A stretch of DNA of 64,000 nt from Cyanophora paradoxa. Lineage: Eukaryota > Glaucocystophyceae > Cyanophorales > Cyanophoraceae. Numbering within the stretch: position 1 is the stretch's first letter; every line of letters begins with the position of its first letter. Shown here in pieces: positions 1-11,147 of the stretch. The notes below the pieces were generated by a model that saw nothing but the letters and a program-made list of their open reading frames with translations, did not search any database and was not told the origin of the DNA. Position numbers and translations under genes: made by a program. The stretch is taken from contig QPMI01000101.1 in assembly GCA_004431415.1 (NCBI GenBank), positions 186,001 to 250,000 on the forward strand, written 5' to 3'.

Positions 1-59
1 GCTAGAGAGGCAAGGCGGGCGGCCGGGCGAGGCGGGCGGGGTGGCGAGGCGGGTAGGTG

Positions 60-720
60 GGGTGGCGACGCTGGCGGCGGCGGGCGGGAAAGCGGGATCC
101 GGAGGAGAGACAGGTGGCACCGGGCCCTGCGCGTAGCCTGCGCATGCGCAGAACCGAGGCGTCAGCTCGCCCCGGACAGCGGCCGTGCGGGGGCGGGGCC
201 CAGCGGGGGCGGCCGGGCCATGGCCATGTGCGCAGCAGCAGCGGCGGAGCGAACCTGGAGTCGACGAAGTTGAAGCAGCCGGCAGGGCGGCGGGCGGGGA
301 AGCGGGCGGAGCGGCAGGTGGCGCCGGGCCCTGCACGTAGCCTGCGCATGCGCAGAACCGAGGCGTCAGTTCGCCCCGGACAGCGGCCGTGCGGGGGCGG
401 GGCCCAGCGGGGGCGGCCGGGTCAGATGCGAAGCAGCAGCGGCGGGGCGAACCTGGAGTCGACGAAGCTGAAGCAGCCGGCGGGGCGGCGGGCGAGGAAG
501 CGGGCGGAGCGGCAGGTGGCGCCGGGCCCTGCGCGTAGCCTGCGTGCGCAGGGCCGAGGCGTCAGCTCGCCCCGGACGTCGACAGCGGCGCCGGCGGCGC
601 CGGCGCGGGGCCCAGCGAGGTCGGCCGGGTGACGCGCGCGGCAGCAGCGGCGCCGGCGGGGCGAACCTGGAGTCGACGAAGCTGAAGCAGCGGGCGGGGC
701 GACAGGCAGGGAGCAGCTGC
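60..720. repeat. ~200-bp GC-rich tandem repeat, three copies plus partial copies
   Basis: The block containing 'caggtgg' followed by 'gccgggccctgc' recurs at about 111, 315 and 513, giving a period of 198-204 bp. Each unit carries a GCGCATGCGC-like palindrome (degenerate in the third copy), a 'gtcgac' site and a run matching 'gcgaacctggagtcgacga'. That run recurs once more near 660 at the decayed right end. The left end (25-75) holds shorter 'ggcgaggcgggcggggtgg' style repeats. Long open frames cross the array only because it is GC-rich and stop-poor; no protein family is visible, so it is treated as non-coding satellite-like DNA. The array may extend beyond the left edge. Confidence 0.8.
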
Positions 721-1982
721 TGAAGCAGCTGGCGCGCGGAGCAGCTGGGAGCAGCGGGCAGGGAAGCAGCCCGGCGCGGCGAACTAGGAGCAGCTGTGAA
801 TACTGCGACGCCGCCACCCGGCCCTCCACTACCGTAGTACAGCTAGTACGGAGCGCCGGCCGCGGCCGCCGGTCAAGCCACGCATCCGGTCCGGCCGCGC
901 CGCGGCGGGCCGAGGCGTGCGAGTGGTGATCCGCCCCGTACTTGCGCTTGAAGGGCTTGACATCGCCGAGCTGAAGTCCGCCTGAACTGGATCATTGGCG
1001 GAGTCCGCCTGGAGGGTGGGCGAAACGCCGCGGCCCGGGTGCGCACCGGAGAAGGCGCCCGCTTCTTTCTGCACTCTCTCGAGCTCACGGCGGGTACTGC
1101 AACACGATATCGGCATCCATTCCTTCCCTGCTCGAGTCTCGAAACAATCCAACTCGCAGGAGCGCTTTTTTCCGGCGCCCGGTACAACAGGTACTTGAGG
1201 CGGCCTAGCGCGCCGCACGCCGCTTCTCGAGGCCAGGCATGTATGACAAAGTTTGTAGAGCGCATTGAGAGCAATCAGGAGCACGTGGTCCGGCGCGTAT
1301 AGCAACAGCAGGTGAGGCGCGACCTCAACATGTTTGCGCAGCCCCGCCCTTGCATTTTTTTTCGCCGCTCGCAGCGGCTACGATGCGATCACACCTATAC
1401 GAGAGCGCATGCAAAGAATCGCATCTTACAAAAATTGCTGACACAGAAAGTACGCCGCACCAACTCACCAGGGGAGCAAGGGAGGGGGTACCCCCCCTTG
1501 CAACAAAATTCTGTCAATACGTCTCGCTGCACAAAGAACGTATCGCACGCCCCGCAAACACGCTCAGCGGCTTAAAAGGTGGAGACGACTCATATCTCCA
1601 GACGTTTTTCTCAAAAGTTGAAAACATGCCGTCGAAGTGCGATTCCGGCTTCCAAAACTGCATGCATATGACTCATGATCAGCTGCAGTGATCACTCGAG
1701 CTCAGTGACTAAGAACATCTGATCGCGAATGTGTACGTAGCTCAGCACGACGCTCAATTGCAATACAGAATTCGAAGAGCGGGGGGCTCCGATATCGGTG
1801 TTCGCGAGTCCAATGAGGATGTAGTTGATGCCCGACATCATCAAAGTCGCCCCCGCGCGCCAGGAAAGGAGCGCGGACATCGATCGCGAGGGAGGGGTAC
1901 AACCAGACATTAAAGGTGGGTACAAGGCAAAACTCAACTCGGAACAAGTTTGTGGAGCTCTAGCTCATGATCAAGCTCGCTC
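721..1982. other. No convincing gene; possible orphan exon on the minus strand
   Basis: Mixed-composition DNA with stops in most frames. The only stretch that looks protein-like is on the minus strand at about 1694-1900, reading ...MMSGINYILIGLANTDIG... and ending at a stop. It is hydrophobic and of ordinary composition, so it could be the last exon of an unrecognised membrane protein. No start, splice partner or family was found. Nothing else is supported. Confidence 0.35.
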
Positions 1983-2019
1983 AGCTGTACCTCAAGCTCG
2001 CTGAGCTTGAGGTACAGCT
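1983..2019. repeat. Perfect 17-bp hairpin with 3-base loop
   Basis: Left arm agctgtacctcaagctc and right arm gagcttgaggtacagct are exact reverse complements separated by 'gct'. It sits in a patch (1960-2100) built from short variants of 'caagctc' and 'gctcaag', including a repeated 'agcttcgtggctcaa' at about 2050 and 2078. It could be a structured transcript end or a remnant of an inverted-repeat element; no gene abuts it. Confidence 0.7.
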
Positions 2020-3788
2020 TTAGCTAAAGCTCAAGGCAGAGCCCATCAAGCTTCGTGGCTCAATTGCAAGCTGCAGCTTCGTGGCTCAAGCGACAACGTT
2101 ATAATTAACGGCTTGCGCCGAGCTTTTGGCCGCAGGCCACCAAGTTATGCATTGAACGAGCTAGCGCTCCGGCGCGCGACAAGCCCCCGCTACGCTGTAA
2201 AGCCTGTACATGTAGCTGTCGGACGTCCCGGTGTCCTGTACCCAGCCAGTCGACGTCAAGATCCGCGCGCGATCGATATCTGCTCCAGGTTCGTTGCAGG
2301 GCTCTGCGTACGCGTGGCGAGGGGTTAGGGCTCTGCTCACCCTACCCAAAGCCGCTTGATCGGCATTCGCACCTTGATCCTTGCCCGCCTTCGAACAGTG
2401 CAACCGACCGGCCAGCTGGCCTCGGCAGCCATGCACCCTCCGCTCATTCCGGCGCCGATCCGTCACCTCTCTGAGCACACGGCACTGACCGGGAACACGA
2501 CGGCCGCGGCGCCGAAGCCAAGAAGAACCTTTCGCGCGAGCTTCCTCATCCCGGCGCCCGTCCGCAGCCTCAGCGAGATGACCATCCAACGGCGCGCCGG
2601 CGCCAAGGCGGCCGCGGCCGAGGCCCCCGCTGTGTACGCCTGCCTCGACGGAGACGCAGAAGCCCACCCGGTGCCCCGCCGCCTTGAGCTCACCCGTCTC
2701 GCGGCCGCCGCGAGCTCCTTTCATTTAACGCTCTCGCTTGCATGCGCAGGCGAACGGCATCCAGGCGATGATACGCCGCCCCGAGAGCATCGTCGCTGCA
2801 GTGGGCCCAGTCGCCGTGCTCGCCGCTATGCTGATCCTGTTCGACGGTGCGCACATGCGCGCTGCCCCGCACGGCCCAACCAGCGCCCCTGAAGCCAGGG
2901 CACGCGCCCCCGGCAGACCACCACGGCCGCCGGCCGGGTTCCTCTCGCCACCTCCGTCGCTACCCTGGTTCGCGCCCCCGGCCCCCATCCCCTTCGAATT
3001 CCCGGCGCGCCCGGGCCCGGCCCGGCCTGCGGCTGTGCCCTCGTTTCCTGACTAGCCGCTTTCCCGCTTGACTGGCCGAAGGCTTCTAGAGATCGAGGCC
3101 GCGACTCTGGTCGTAAGGCTGGGGTCCTGGTCTCAGCTTCGCCGCTCCACTGTTTTTGTTGCCGTCCGCGAGGGTCTCCGATCGATATCCGATTTTTCTG
3201 CGCATGCAGTCCGATTTTTCCGATATATAGCCGATTAGCGTGTACAGCTAGCTATAGCACTGCGATCTGGATTTAATTTCTTTCGTTAACGATGATCTCG
3301 TCCGATCGCGAGTCTTTCGAGCCTTGGTGGCGCATGCGCACTAAGTTGTACGCCACGAGGCTGTGTTTACGCATTTGAGCTTCGAGTTTTTCGCTACCAA
3401 TTCGTTGAAGCTGTACACGTATATACGTCATGTATAGTAGCTTAAAGCTTTGGCCTAGTACGTGTATATATATATACTAGTGGAATTTATATTTTTTTCT
3501 TGCAATTGCTCTTGTCACAGTGTGTTCAGCGGACGGTAGGGTAGCGGGGCCGCCCTAGGCCTGCTCCTCCATCGAAACTTACAATTAAACATGACACGGC
3601 TCGTCAGCCTGGCAGGCATCGGTTGCAGTACAGGTACAGGGCAAGGCGTTCTAGATCTCAAAGTTGGTCTCGTGAACGCTGCCGCAGTGCAGCAGCTTGC
3701 AGGTGTTGCGAATCTTCTCAAATTTGGTGTCAGACTTGTACATGCATATGTTCGCAGTGCGCGGCGGGCCAGGGGCCGAGGAGCTGCC
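2020..3788. other. Gene-poor region with possible unassigned coding pieces
   Basis: 2350-3055 is GC-rich and open on both strands. A plus-strand piece after a good acceptor at about 2752 reads through a hydrophobic segment (AAVGPVAVLAAMLILF) to a stop at about 3055, but no start or homology is seen. 3180-3520 is AT-richer, with TATATA runs and GATCGATATC-type palindromes, and looks intergenic. It forms the downstream flank of the SFT2-like gene. Confidence 0.3.
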
Positions 3789-4000
3789 TCAAAACCTGAA
3801 GATGCGGCCTGTGATCCCGCCGAGGAGCTGCCGTGCGAACGGGATGTATGAGGCGCAGTACCTGCAGGTACAAACGCAAGCGCTCAGCCGCGAAAGCAGA
3901 GGGCGGCTGCTGCAGGGGCGGAGGCGGGGGGGGGGGGGGAGGGGGTAGAGGGGAAGGGGGCGGGGAGGAGGGGGGTGGGGGTGGGGGTGGGGGTGGGGGG

Positions 4001-4031
<31 letters not shown>

Positions 4032-4784
4032 GGGGGTTGCACCAGACGAGGGCGCCGATCTGGACGATGATGAGCACGAAAACTATGATCGCAGGGGCGT
4101 GCTGCGGCAGAGAAGCGGGGTCAGCCGGCAGCGTCCGACGGGGCGGGGGGCGCAGAAGAGCCGCGCGCGCACTGCAAATGCGGCCCAAAGGGTGAGGACC
4201 ATGGCCCCGACGTAGATCGCGGTGGCGCCGGCGCGGTTCGGGCTGACCATGTTTTTGATCTGCTTCACGGGGCCGATGAGGAAGGCCGTGCTGCGGCGAG
4301 CGCGCTTGTAAGAGCGGTGAATGGGGCAAAGGATCGCCCGCGTGGATGCAGCGCCGGCACCTGCCGAGCGAAAGGATGTTTCCGAGAGTGTACGGGATTG
4401 CGAAGCGCTCCGGCCGGCCAAGGACGATGGACGAGAGAGCGAAGAGCGACTGCCGAACGCGGCTTCAGCGTACGCGCGTTTGCCCGCGGCCGAGTGGAAG
4501 CCAACTTGCAAGCGGCATTCTCGAGCAGCTGAGAGTCCAGGACGGCGCACCAAGAAGGTCATCAACGCGCCGGCGAGGAAGCACGCGACGAAACCCGTCA
4601 GCCGCTGCCACGTCAGTCAGCGAGCGCCAGAGTGACGCCAGCGAAGCACGCCCGAAGCGCGCACCTCCGTCCTTGACAGCGTTGGGCAGCAGTTCTCGGA
4701 TAGTTCGTCCCACATGCTCTGCGGCTCAGGCTGCTGGCTCTCGAGCCCCACCATTCTTCGCGCGTTCGCCAGAAGCTGAGACAT
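3789..4784 (-). CDS. SFT2: SFT2-like vesicle transport membrane protein
   Basis: SFT2/Got1-type proteins are small four-helix membrane proteins of the Golgi/endosome that assist retrograde vesicle fusion. Six exons join in frame: 4784-4665, 4604-4551, 4449-4361, 4290-4173, 4101-4043 and 3861-3789, giving about 170 residues, the normal family size. Family hallmarks appear in order: an acidic N-tail with WDELSENC, TM1 (RLTGFVACFLAGALMTFL, ~41-58), the PYTLGNIL turn, the FLIGPVKQIKNM loop (~90-101), TM3 (ATAIYVGAMVLTLWAAFA), TM4 (IIVFVLIIVQIGALVWY) and the tail YIPFARQLL. All five introns are GT-AG; the last holds a 29-base G run (C on the coding strand). The start is the ATG at 4784. A GTG lies seven codons upstream in frame but is not favoured in a eukaryote. 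Family assignment is firm. Confidence 0.92.
4002..4030. repeat. Poly-G tract inside an SFT2 intron
   Basis: An uninterrupted run of 29 G on the plus strand (poly-C on the coding strand of the SFT2-like gene), preceded from ~3930 by (GGGGGT)-like repeats. It lies in the last intron (4042-3862). It is one of several homopolymer C tracts that in this window always fall in introns and are C-rich on the sense strand. Confidence 0.9.
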
Positions 4785-5216
4785 CTGAATGCTTGGAGCC
4801 GCCACGGGACGACGCAGTTAACGAGACGAGACGCGTCGTGCTGTGCTGCAAGAGTAGCTAGAAACAGCCGTTTGAAGGACGGCAGCTCAGCAGCAGCTCA
4901 GCAGCAGCAGCAGCGGCAACAGGCTGAGCAGCAGCAGCTGAGGCTGCTGAGCAGCTTGGGGGGTACGACGCAACTAGCGATGGCCCGACGCTGTTAACGT
5001 TAGCTAGAAGGCAGCGAAGCACGCGGGGGTGAATGTGGTGTCTAGGGAGATGCTTCGGCGGCGAAGGCGAGATCAGGACACCGCGCGCCGCACGTGGCGA
5101 CCCAGCGGGCGAGCAGCAGGAGCAGGAGCGCCAGATCTCTCGTGCTCAATACACATTGCCAAAGCGCGCGGGCCAGCGCGAAAGTGGCGCGTGGACGACC
5201 TTCCGCCTACTGAGCG
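4785..5216. other. Intergenic DNA with CAG-rich stretch
   Basis: Upstream flank of the SFT2-like gene. 4880-4960 is rich in 'cagcag' and 'gctgctgag' triplets without a clean repeat unit. No promoter motif or gene was recognised. Confidence 0.4.
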
Positions 5217-5885
5217 ATGATATCGATGTCGCGGCAAGCCGCGGGCGCGAGCGCCCGAAGCCTAGATCTAGAAGACGCGCGCCAGCAGCAGCGGCAGATT
5301 CAAAGGAGGGCGCGCAGCCGGGCTCCGTCGTCGGAGGCGGCGCCAACATTTCCCCGCGAAACGGCCAGAGAGCTGGCGGTACCGATCACGTGCACCTTCA
5401 AGGTACTAAGAGCTGAAAGCGTTCCCGACCTCCCGGCCCGGCCCGGGCCCGGATTCCCGGCTCAAGTTCCCTGTCGACATAGAGCAGCTTCGAGCTGTGC
5501 AGTGTGCACGTTTGACGCCCGTGTCCCGCTCTTCCCAGGTGGAGGATCGGGACGAGGAGCGCCAGCGTATCCGCGTCGCCCGGGCCCGCCGCCGATGGGG
5601 GACCGCTCGGCATCCGCCGGGAGCTCGAGCGCAGACGAAAGCGGCGCGGAGCCGTCCCACATGGAGCCGGATAGCGCGAGGGTGCGAATGCGGCCGAGCA
5701 CGCCCGGCGGGAGCAAGCCGACGACGGAGGGAGTCGATTTGGAGGTCGGGAGCGACGATGAGACAGGCCTGGAGGTGCAGCTGGGCGCCGCCGCGATCCC
5801 GCGAAAGCAGCAGAGCAGGCGTCCCTCCGTCGTCCCGATCCTCCGCCTCGAAGCCGTCGTCGCCGGCTCGACGGTCGCGTCCTAG
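5217..5885 (+). CDS. Possible hypothetical protein (unconfirmed)
   Basis: An open frame of 222 codons with an ATG start. The last ~95 residues look protein-like: an acidic, Ser/Gly-rich stretch (SASAGSSSADESGAEPSHME), then a mixed segment (EGVDLEVGSDDETGLEVQL) before the stop at 5885. The N-terminal half is Arg/Ala-rich, and the neighbouring frames are equally open, so exon limits cannot be set. No family is recognised. The opposite strand is also open but reads as low-complexity Arg/Ser. This is listed because the C-terminal segment has real-looking amino-acid variety; it may be a spurious frame in GC-rich DNA. Confidence 0.25.
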   Translation: MISMSRQAAGASARSLDLEDARQQQRQIQRRARSRAPSSEAAPTFPRETARELAVPITCTFKVLRAESVPDLPARPGPGFPAQVPCRHRAASSCAVCTFDARVPLFPGGGSGRGAPAYPRRPGPPPMGDRSASAGSSSADESGAEPSHMEPDSARVRMRPSTPGGSKPTTEGVDLEVGSDDETGLEVQLGAAAIPRKQQSRRPSVVPILRLEAVVAGSTVAS

Positions 5886-6684
5886 CGCGCTGCCGGGCCC
5901 TGCGGCGCGCTTCTCTTTCATGTCTCTGCCATCGGAGCCGGAGGGAGCGCGATCGGCGTGCTTGTTGACGTCGCGGCGCCGCCATCCCGGCAGGCTGGCG
6001 GCAGCCCGGCAGCTGCCGCACCAACAGGCGAAGTCGAGCTTCCAAATTTCTTTATTGTACAGATCTAGATACCGTACCGTCGTGAGATGTAAGTGCCTGT
6101 GAAGTACGTTTACAAACAACACCGTAGTGCAGTTGAAGATCATCGGATCTAGCCTAGTAGAGCTCTTATCATAGTATGCGTGATAGTGATCAGCTGCAGA
6201 TGTTCAACGCCCGATTTCATTCAAGGCCACGTGAACCTCTGGCCCAGTCGTATACTAGTATACTTACGTCGCCACGCCACGCTAGTAGTTTTTTTAGGCC
6301 CTATGCTCACATCGATATTGATCGATATCGATATATATCATCGACTTCGCCATTCTGTTCTACTTTTTCCGGCCCCGCCCCGGGACCGTCGGACGCGCCG
6401 CGATTCGAATTCAGCGGTTGGCCGAATCTCAGAGTCTTGACATGCATATGCTTTAAATTTGCCAGTTAACGTTGCGATCGCTTCAATCCAGTTCTGTACA
6501 TGTTAGCCTAGTAGTAGACATACGGATGCTTGCATATGCGATAACGTTATCTACGTTAATTAACTTGTGTAAGTACTTGTTTTTGCGCATGCGTGAAACC
6601 CCATTCAAAGTTCGCATTATTCAAATCAGCATCGGGAAAACACGGGTAGAGACTGCCTGTGAAGAGTGCGGGAGGGTGCCGGCG
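5886..6684. other. AT-richer intergenic region, dense in palindromes
   Basis: 6030-6650 drops sharply in GC compared with the flanking genes and is packed with short palindromes: TATACTAGTATA near 6250, CGATATTGATCGATATCGAT near 6315, CATATGC, TTAACGTTG. No coding signal is visible. It is the downstream flank of the minus-strand membrane protein gene. Confidence 0.5.
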
Positions 6685-9424
6685 CTAGCGGACGTGGGCC
6701 GGACCGGAGCGGGGGCCCGGGGCGGCGCCGGCGCGGAACTTGGTGCCCTGCGGGGGCGCCGCGTACTTGGCCCCGAGGCGCTTGTACACGTCCTGGACGC
6801 GGCGCTTCGCCTCCTCGCCCTGCCGCGCCGCCGGCGGGGGCGGGGAGGCGGGGGCGGGGCCGTGGAGGGAGCGGGCGGTGGAGGGGGCGGAGAGAGGCGG
6901 GGAGGAGGGGGCCAGGGAGCCCTGCGCGAAGGCGAAGGTCGCTTCCGGGGGGGAGGATGGGAGGATGGGCGGGCTCCCCGGCCCCGCCCCGGGCCTCCCC
7001 TGCGGGGGCGAGGCCGGCGCAGGCGCCCCCCACGCCTCCCCCGCCGCCCCCGCGGCCGGCTCCTCGGGCGGCTCCTGTACCCCTCCGCCGGCGTCGAAGT
7101 ACCCCTCTTCCTCGTCGCCTTCGGGGATGGAATCGGGGGCCGGGGCGCCGCGGAGGGCGGGGAGCTGGGGGGAGGGCGGGAGGGCGGCGGGGGCGCGGTC
7201 GGGGCTGCCGGGCGCCGGGGCCGGCGGGGCCGGGGGCGGGTCGCGGTCACCGTCCTCGGGGGCTGCCCCGGGCTCGGAGTCAGACTCGAGGAGCTGGGAG
7301 GTTACGCGGGCCGCTTCGCGCGACACGGCCGCGAGCTTCGTGTGCACGTATCTAGCGCCGCGCGCCCCCATCAAGCAGAGCGACGCCTAGGACCCGCCCC
7401 GGGCGGGCACCACGCACTCGCTGTAGTCGCTGTAGTGCGCGGCGGGGCGCAGGAGGACGTCCCCGGGGACAGCGACCGTGTTCGCCCGCCGCACCGCCCC
7501 GGGCCGCCGCCCCGCCGCCGGGAGCGTCCGTGGGGAGGCCATCACGCCCCGCGGCGAGGCGCCGACCCCGGCGCCCCCGTCCGGCGGGGCCAGCCCGCCC
7601 TCCCGGGGGGCGGCGTGGGTCCCGCGGGGGAGTCGGGGCGCGGGCTGGCGGCGGGGTCGGGGCGCGGGCCGGCGCGGGGCCTGGGGAGGGCGCGGGAGGC
7701 GGGGCGGCCCTCGGGGCTGCCGTAGCGCCCGGAGGCGCGGGGGGAGGGGAGGGCGTCGGGCTTGCGGGGGGAGAGGGGCGAGCCGCCGCCCTCGAAGCCC
7801 GAGCTCATGTTCATGTGCGGGGGCGCCAGCGCCGTGCCGGCGACCACCGCCGGGGGGTAGTAGTAGAAGCCCGGGCGCATGGCGGGCGCCGGGGGCGGGG
7901 CGGCGTAGGAGTAGAGGGAGGGCGGGGCGCCGCGGGAGCTGACGCCGTAGTCGCGCTGCGGCTGCCACTGGCGCCGCGGGGCGTCGGCCTCGTCGAGCTC
8001 CCCCTCCGAGCGCCGCCCGCTCCGGCCCTTCTTCTTCCCCTTGCTCCGCCGCCGCCGCCGCCGCCCCCCGCTCCCCGCCGACTCGCCCCCATCCGACTCC
8101 CCCCGCCGCCCCTCCGGCGAGCCGCCGAGCTCGCCGGGCGCCGGCACCTCGGCGGCCTCCTCCTCGGCGGCGGCGGCCCGCCGGGAGGGGCTCCGGCCCG
8201 CCCGCACCTCCTTCTGCAGCGCGTCCATCGCCGCCGTCAGCGCCTGCGCTGCGTCAGAGGGCGGCCTGCTCTGGGCGGGCGCCCGGGGCGCACGCGGATG
8301 TCGGAGGCCCCCGCGGCGCCCTTCTCCTTGTCCAGCATCGACCGCTCCACCCGATCGACGCCCGCCTGCGAACGAAGCGCGTCGGGGGCGAGGGGGGGAA
8401 AGGGAGAGGGGGGTACCATGGCGGCGCGGAAGCGGTCCTCGAGGAGGCCGCGGAGGTCGGAGGCGAGGGCGTCGAAGGCGGCCTCGCGGGCGCGCGGGCC
8501 CGCCCCGCGCTTCTCGTCCTGCGCCTCGCACCGCAGGTACAGCACCGCCGCCAGCGCCAGCAGCTGCGCGAGATGGTCAGCCGAGCTGAGCTTACGAGCT
8601 GCGCCACTTAGAGACAGTAAGCTAGTAACGCTGAGACGAGCTTGGCTTCGATGGTTTGAGGCACCGTCAAGGTGCGCCGAGCTTCTAAGAGATCTGGGGG
8701 GAGGGTGAAAGGCGCACGCTGGCGATCCACTCGACGACGACGAGGGAGACGAGGCGGTAGACGTTGTCCTCGGCCAGCTCGAAGCGCGCGCTCAGGTTCG
8801 GGAACGAGTCGTTCAGGTCCGACACCCACGCCCGCCAGTTGTCGCTGCGCTCCCTGTTGGGGCGAGGGAGGGGGGAGAAGGATCAAAGGGATAGGAACAG
8901 CGCACTTGAAGTAGAAGGAGAGGCCGAAGTGGACGGTCGTCAGCGTAAAGGCGACCAGCCCGAGGGCGATCGACTGCGTGCGGCCCCGCAGCGCCCCGTG
9001 AGCGCGGGACGCGTAGCATCGAGCCTAGCAAGCGAACGCACCACGGCGCGGTGGGTCACGCTGCTGACCGCCGTCGCAATCCAGACCAGCGCGTGGATCG
9101 AGAAGATCGAGTTGAGCGGGGAGACCGTGAAGACGAGCGAGAGGAAGGAAGGCAGCCCGAGCCATGCCGACTGGGAGTAGAAACGACCGAAAACGCCGAT
9201 TACAGCTAAGCTGAGACCCTGCGAGACCGGACCGGTGTCAGACCGCGATTCGCCGATGCGCGCCGTGCGCGGAGCCGGACCAGGTTCGCGACATTTATGA
9301 ACGCAAGGATAATGCGGTAGTTGGTGTTGCTAATCGTTCGAACGCTGGAGAGGGTCGCTGGATTCACGAGGACGGCCGGGCCGCCGCCGCCCCCGCCCTT
9401 TCTCTTCTTCTTGAAGAGTCCCAT
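6685..9424 (-). CDS. Multi-pass membrane protein with long disordered tail
   Basis: The family is not recognised. It begins with the ATG at 9424 (MGLFKKKRK, then a Gly run). Exons 9424-9281, then from 9218, and following pieces join in frame through GT-AG introns. They give about five hydrophobic segments: NYRIILAFINVANLGLSLAV, WLGLPSFLSLVFTV, FSIHALVWIATAVSSV, SIALGLVAFTLTTVHFGLSF and VYRLVSLVVVEWIASLLALA. A cytosolic-looking loop (NWRAWVSDLNDSFPNL) lies between the last two. The C-terminal half is a long Pro/Ser/Arg-rich tail with one run of basic residues and a tract rich in aromatic and proline residues (RPGFYYYPPAV). A probable last intron joins VVPARGG to YVHTKLAAVSREAARVTSQL; the frame then runs to the stop at 6685. 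Exon limits in the tail are less certain than in the membrane part. It faces the WW protein gene across 340 bp. Confidence 0.6.
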
Positions 9425-9764
9425 GGCGCCCGCCGGGCCAGCTGGGACCACTGCTAAGCTGGACCTGGCCTCGCCGAGGCTGCCGGAGGCCTGCAGCTGC
9501 GCTGCTGCAACGACTTGTTTTTCTTTGGGGGTACAAGTTGAGGGGAAACCGTCCTTGACAAGGCGGCCTTGACCGGAGGTCGTCCTTGGTCGGCTTGCTT
9601 ATAGCTAGCTTATAGCTCGCGTCAGGCAGCATCGGCAGCCCCGCCAGCTTGGCATCGGCACTTGTGGTTCCGCGGGGCCGCACGGCCGCTGAGCACCGCG
9701 CGGCAGCGCCTGAACGTCCCACCCGGCGTCTTCATCCAGGCCTCAGTTCGCCTCCAGTCGAGCG
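9425..9764. promoter_or_regulatory. Divergent intergenic promoter region (membrane pair)
   Basis: 340 bp between two ATGs pointing away from each other. Both neighbours encode membrane proteins with basic Lys/Arg stretches near the membrane part. No TATA-like element was recognised. Shared regulation is inferred from spacing only. Confidence 0.4.
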
Positions 9765-11061
9765 ATGCGGCCGCCAGACGACGAGCGGCTCGCGCCGGCG
9801 GATGAGGAGGACCCAATTGAACCCCTGGGAATTACGTTAGTCGAGGGAGCGCCCCAGCCGCCGTCCGTTTTCCGTACGCGCCCTCTGTGGCTGCCCGCAG
9901 CGCCCCGCCCGCCTCCGAGCTCACGCTGCCGCACACAGGCGGGCTTGTCAAGTTCTTCTTCCGCAAGGTGCTTCCTTCCTGCCTTCTGTGGCGCCGCGCT
10001 CAGGCTCACGCGTGCCTCCTGCAGGCGGTCGATCTCTTCCCCGGCGAGAGCGCTAAGGCCCGGTCCGTGTCAGCGCGCTGCACGCTTTCCGGGACGGTTA
10101 GAGGGGACACCGCCCGCTTCGGCGGGCACGCCTAGTGCTCTCCGCTGACCTTGCACTTTAAAAATTCACCTTCACCATGCGTTCTTTTTGGTGACGATGC
10201 CCATTCTCTTTTTGGGTGGCAGGTTCATCATTTCCTTCTTTCTGGTGACCACGCTAGCCGGGTGCGCGCGATCGCGAGCGCCCTGCCGGCTTTCGCGCGC
10301 CCTCCAGTTCGAATTCCGGCGCTCGCAGCTTCGGCGTGGGCGGCGCTTTCTGGAGCCTCTCGAAGGTGACGGGGAGCGTGACGCAGTACAACGTCGGCCT
10401 CTCTGGCCTTATCATCGGCTCCTTCTCCGTCTTCTCCCTCGTCGTCTTCGCGTGGCACTTCCGCAACGCCGGCGACCCCTTCGCCGATTCGTCGTACCCC
10501 GCGCCGAAGCGCAAGCGGAAGAAGAAGAAGCGGATGTCGGCGGACGGCGGCGGGGGCGGGGCGGGGGAGGTGGAGGGCAACTGGACGCCCGAGCTCGAGG
10601 GCGACGAGGAGAACCGCCCCAGCGCCCTCGAGATCGCCAACTTCGCCCGCTACCTCGGCATGGTCCGCCGCGCCCCCCGCGAGCGCTCGTGCACGCCTCA
10701 CGGGGGCGCAGGACCCCGTGCTGGACGCCGAGCTGCTCTGGATCGCGGAGGAGGCGCTCGTCGCGCCCCTGCCCGACGGCTGGGGGGAGTACTACGACCC
10801 CGACGGCTTCCCCTACTACTGGAACGCCGAGACGCTCGAGAGCCAGTGGCAGCACCCCCTCGACGACTACTACCGGGACCTGTGCGCGCGGAGCCCGGGG
10901 CGAGGCGGGGGAACGGGTTTGTGCGTGCCGCTGAGGGCCCGGGGCGGGGGTACGCCGCAGGTACCGGAAGGCGCGGAGCAAGCGGGACCAGGCGAGCCTG
11001 CGGCAGGCCGCCGACGCCGAGCGCGACTCCCGCAGGCGCACCAACGCCACCGCCGCGCAAC

Positions 11062-11092
<31 letters not shown>

Positions 11093-11147
11093 AGGCGCGG
11101 CGCCCGGGGCCGGCCCCAGGGCGGGCGGGAGGCCGGCGGGCCGCTGA
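9765..11147 (+). CDS. Two-helix membrane protein with C-terminal WW domain
   Basis: Exon 1 (9765-9873, ATG) encodes an acidic head. After introns come GLVKFFFRKAVDLFPGESAK, a first helix (FIISFFLVTTLAGFGVGGAF), a second helix (GLSGLIIGSFSVFSLVVFAW) and a Lys/Arg block (KRKRKKKKR). An acidic helix ending ARYLGM is then joined by splicing to DPVLDAELLWIAEEAL, which leads into a WW domain: LPDGWGEYYDPDGFPYYWN with the second Trp in SQWQHPLDDYYRDL. The combination 'YLGMDP...LLWIAEEAL..PLPDGW' is the extended WW module known from CEP164-type proteins, which binds proline-rich partners. Intron 10882-10960 leads to the last exon, an Arg/Ala-rich tail with the stop at 11145-11147. The third exon's 3' end (near 10080-10100) is unsure. 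The full protein is not a known family to me; the WW call is firm. Confidence 0.7.

Noticed and set aside
57-829. Long open frames on both strands over the 5' repeat
   Set aside because: They follow the 200-bp repeat, are Arg/Gly/Ala low complexity, and no exon signals or family features are present.
4880-4965. CAG trinucleotide repeat
   Set aside because: The triplets are interrupted and mixed with CTGAGG words; not a clean microsatellite and not in a recognised exon.
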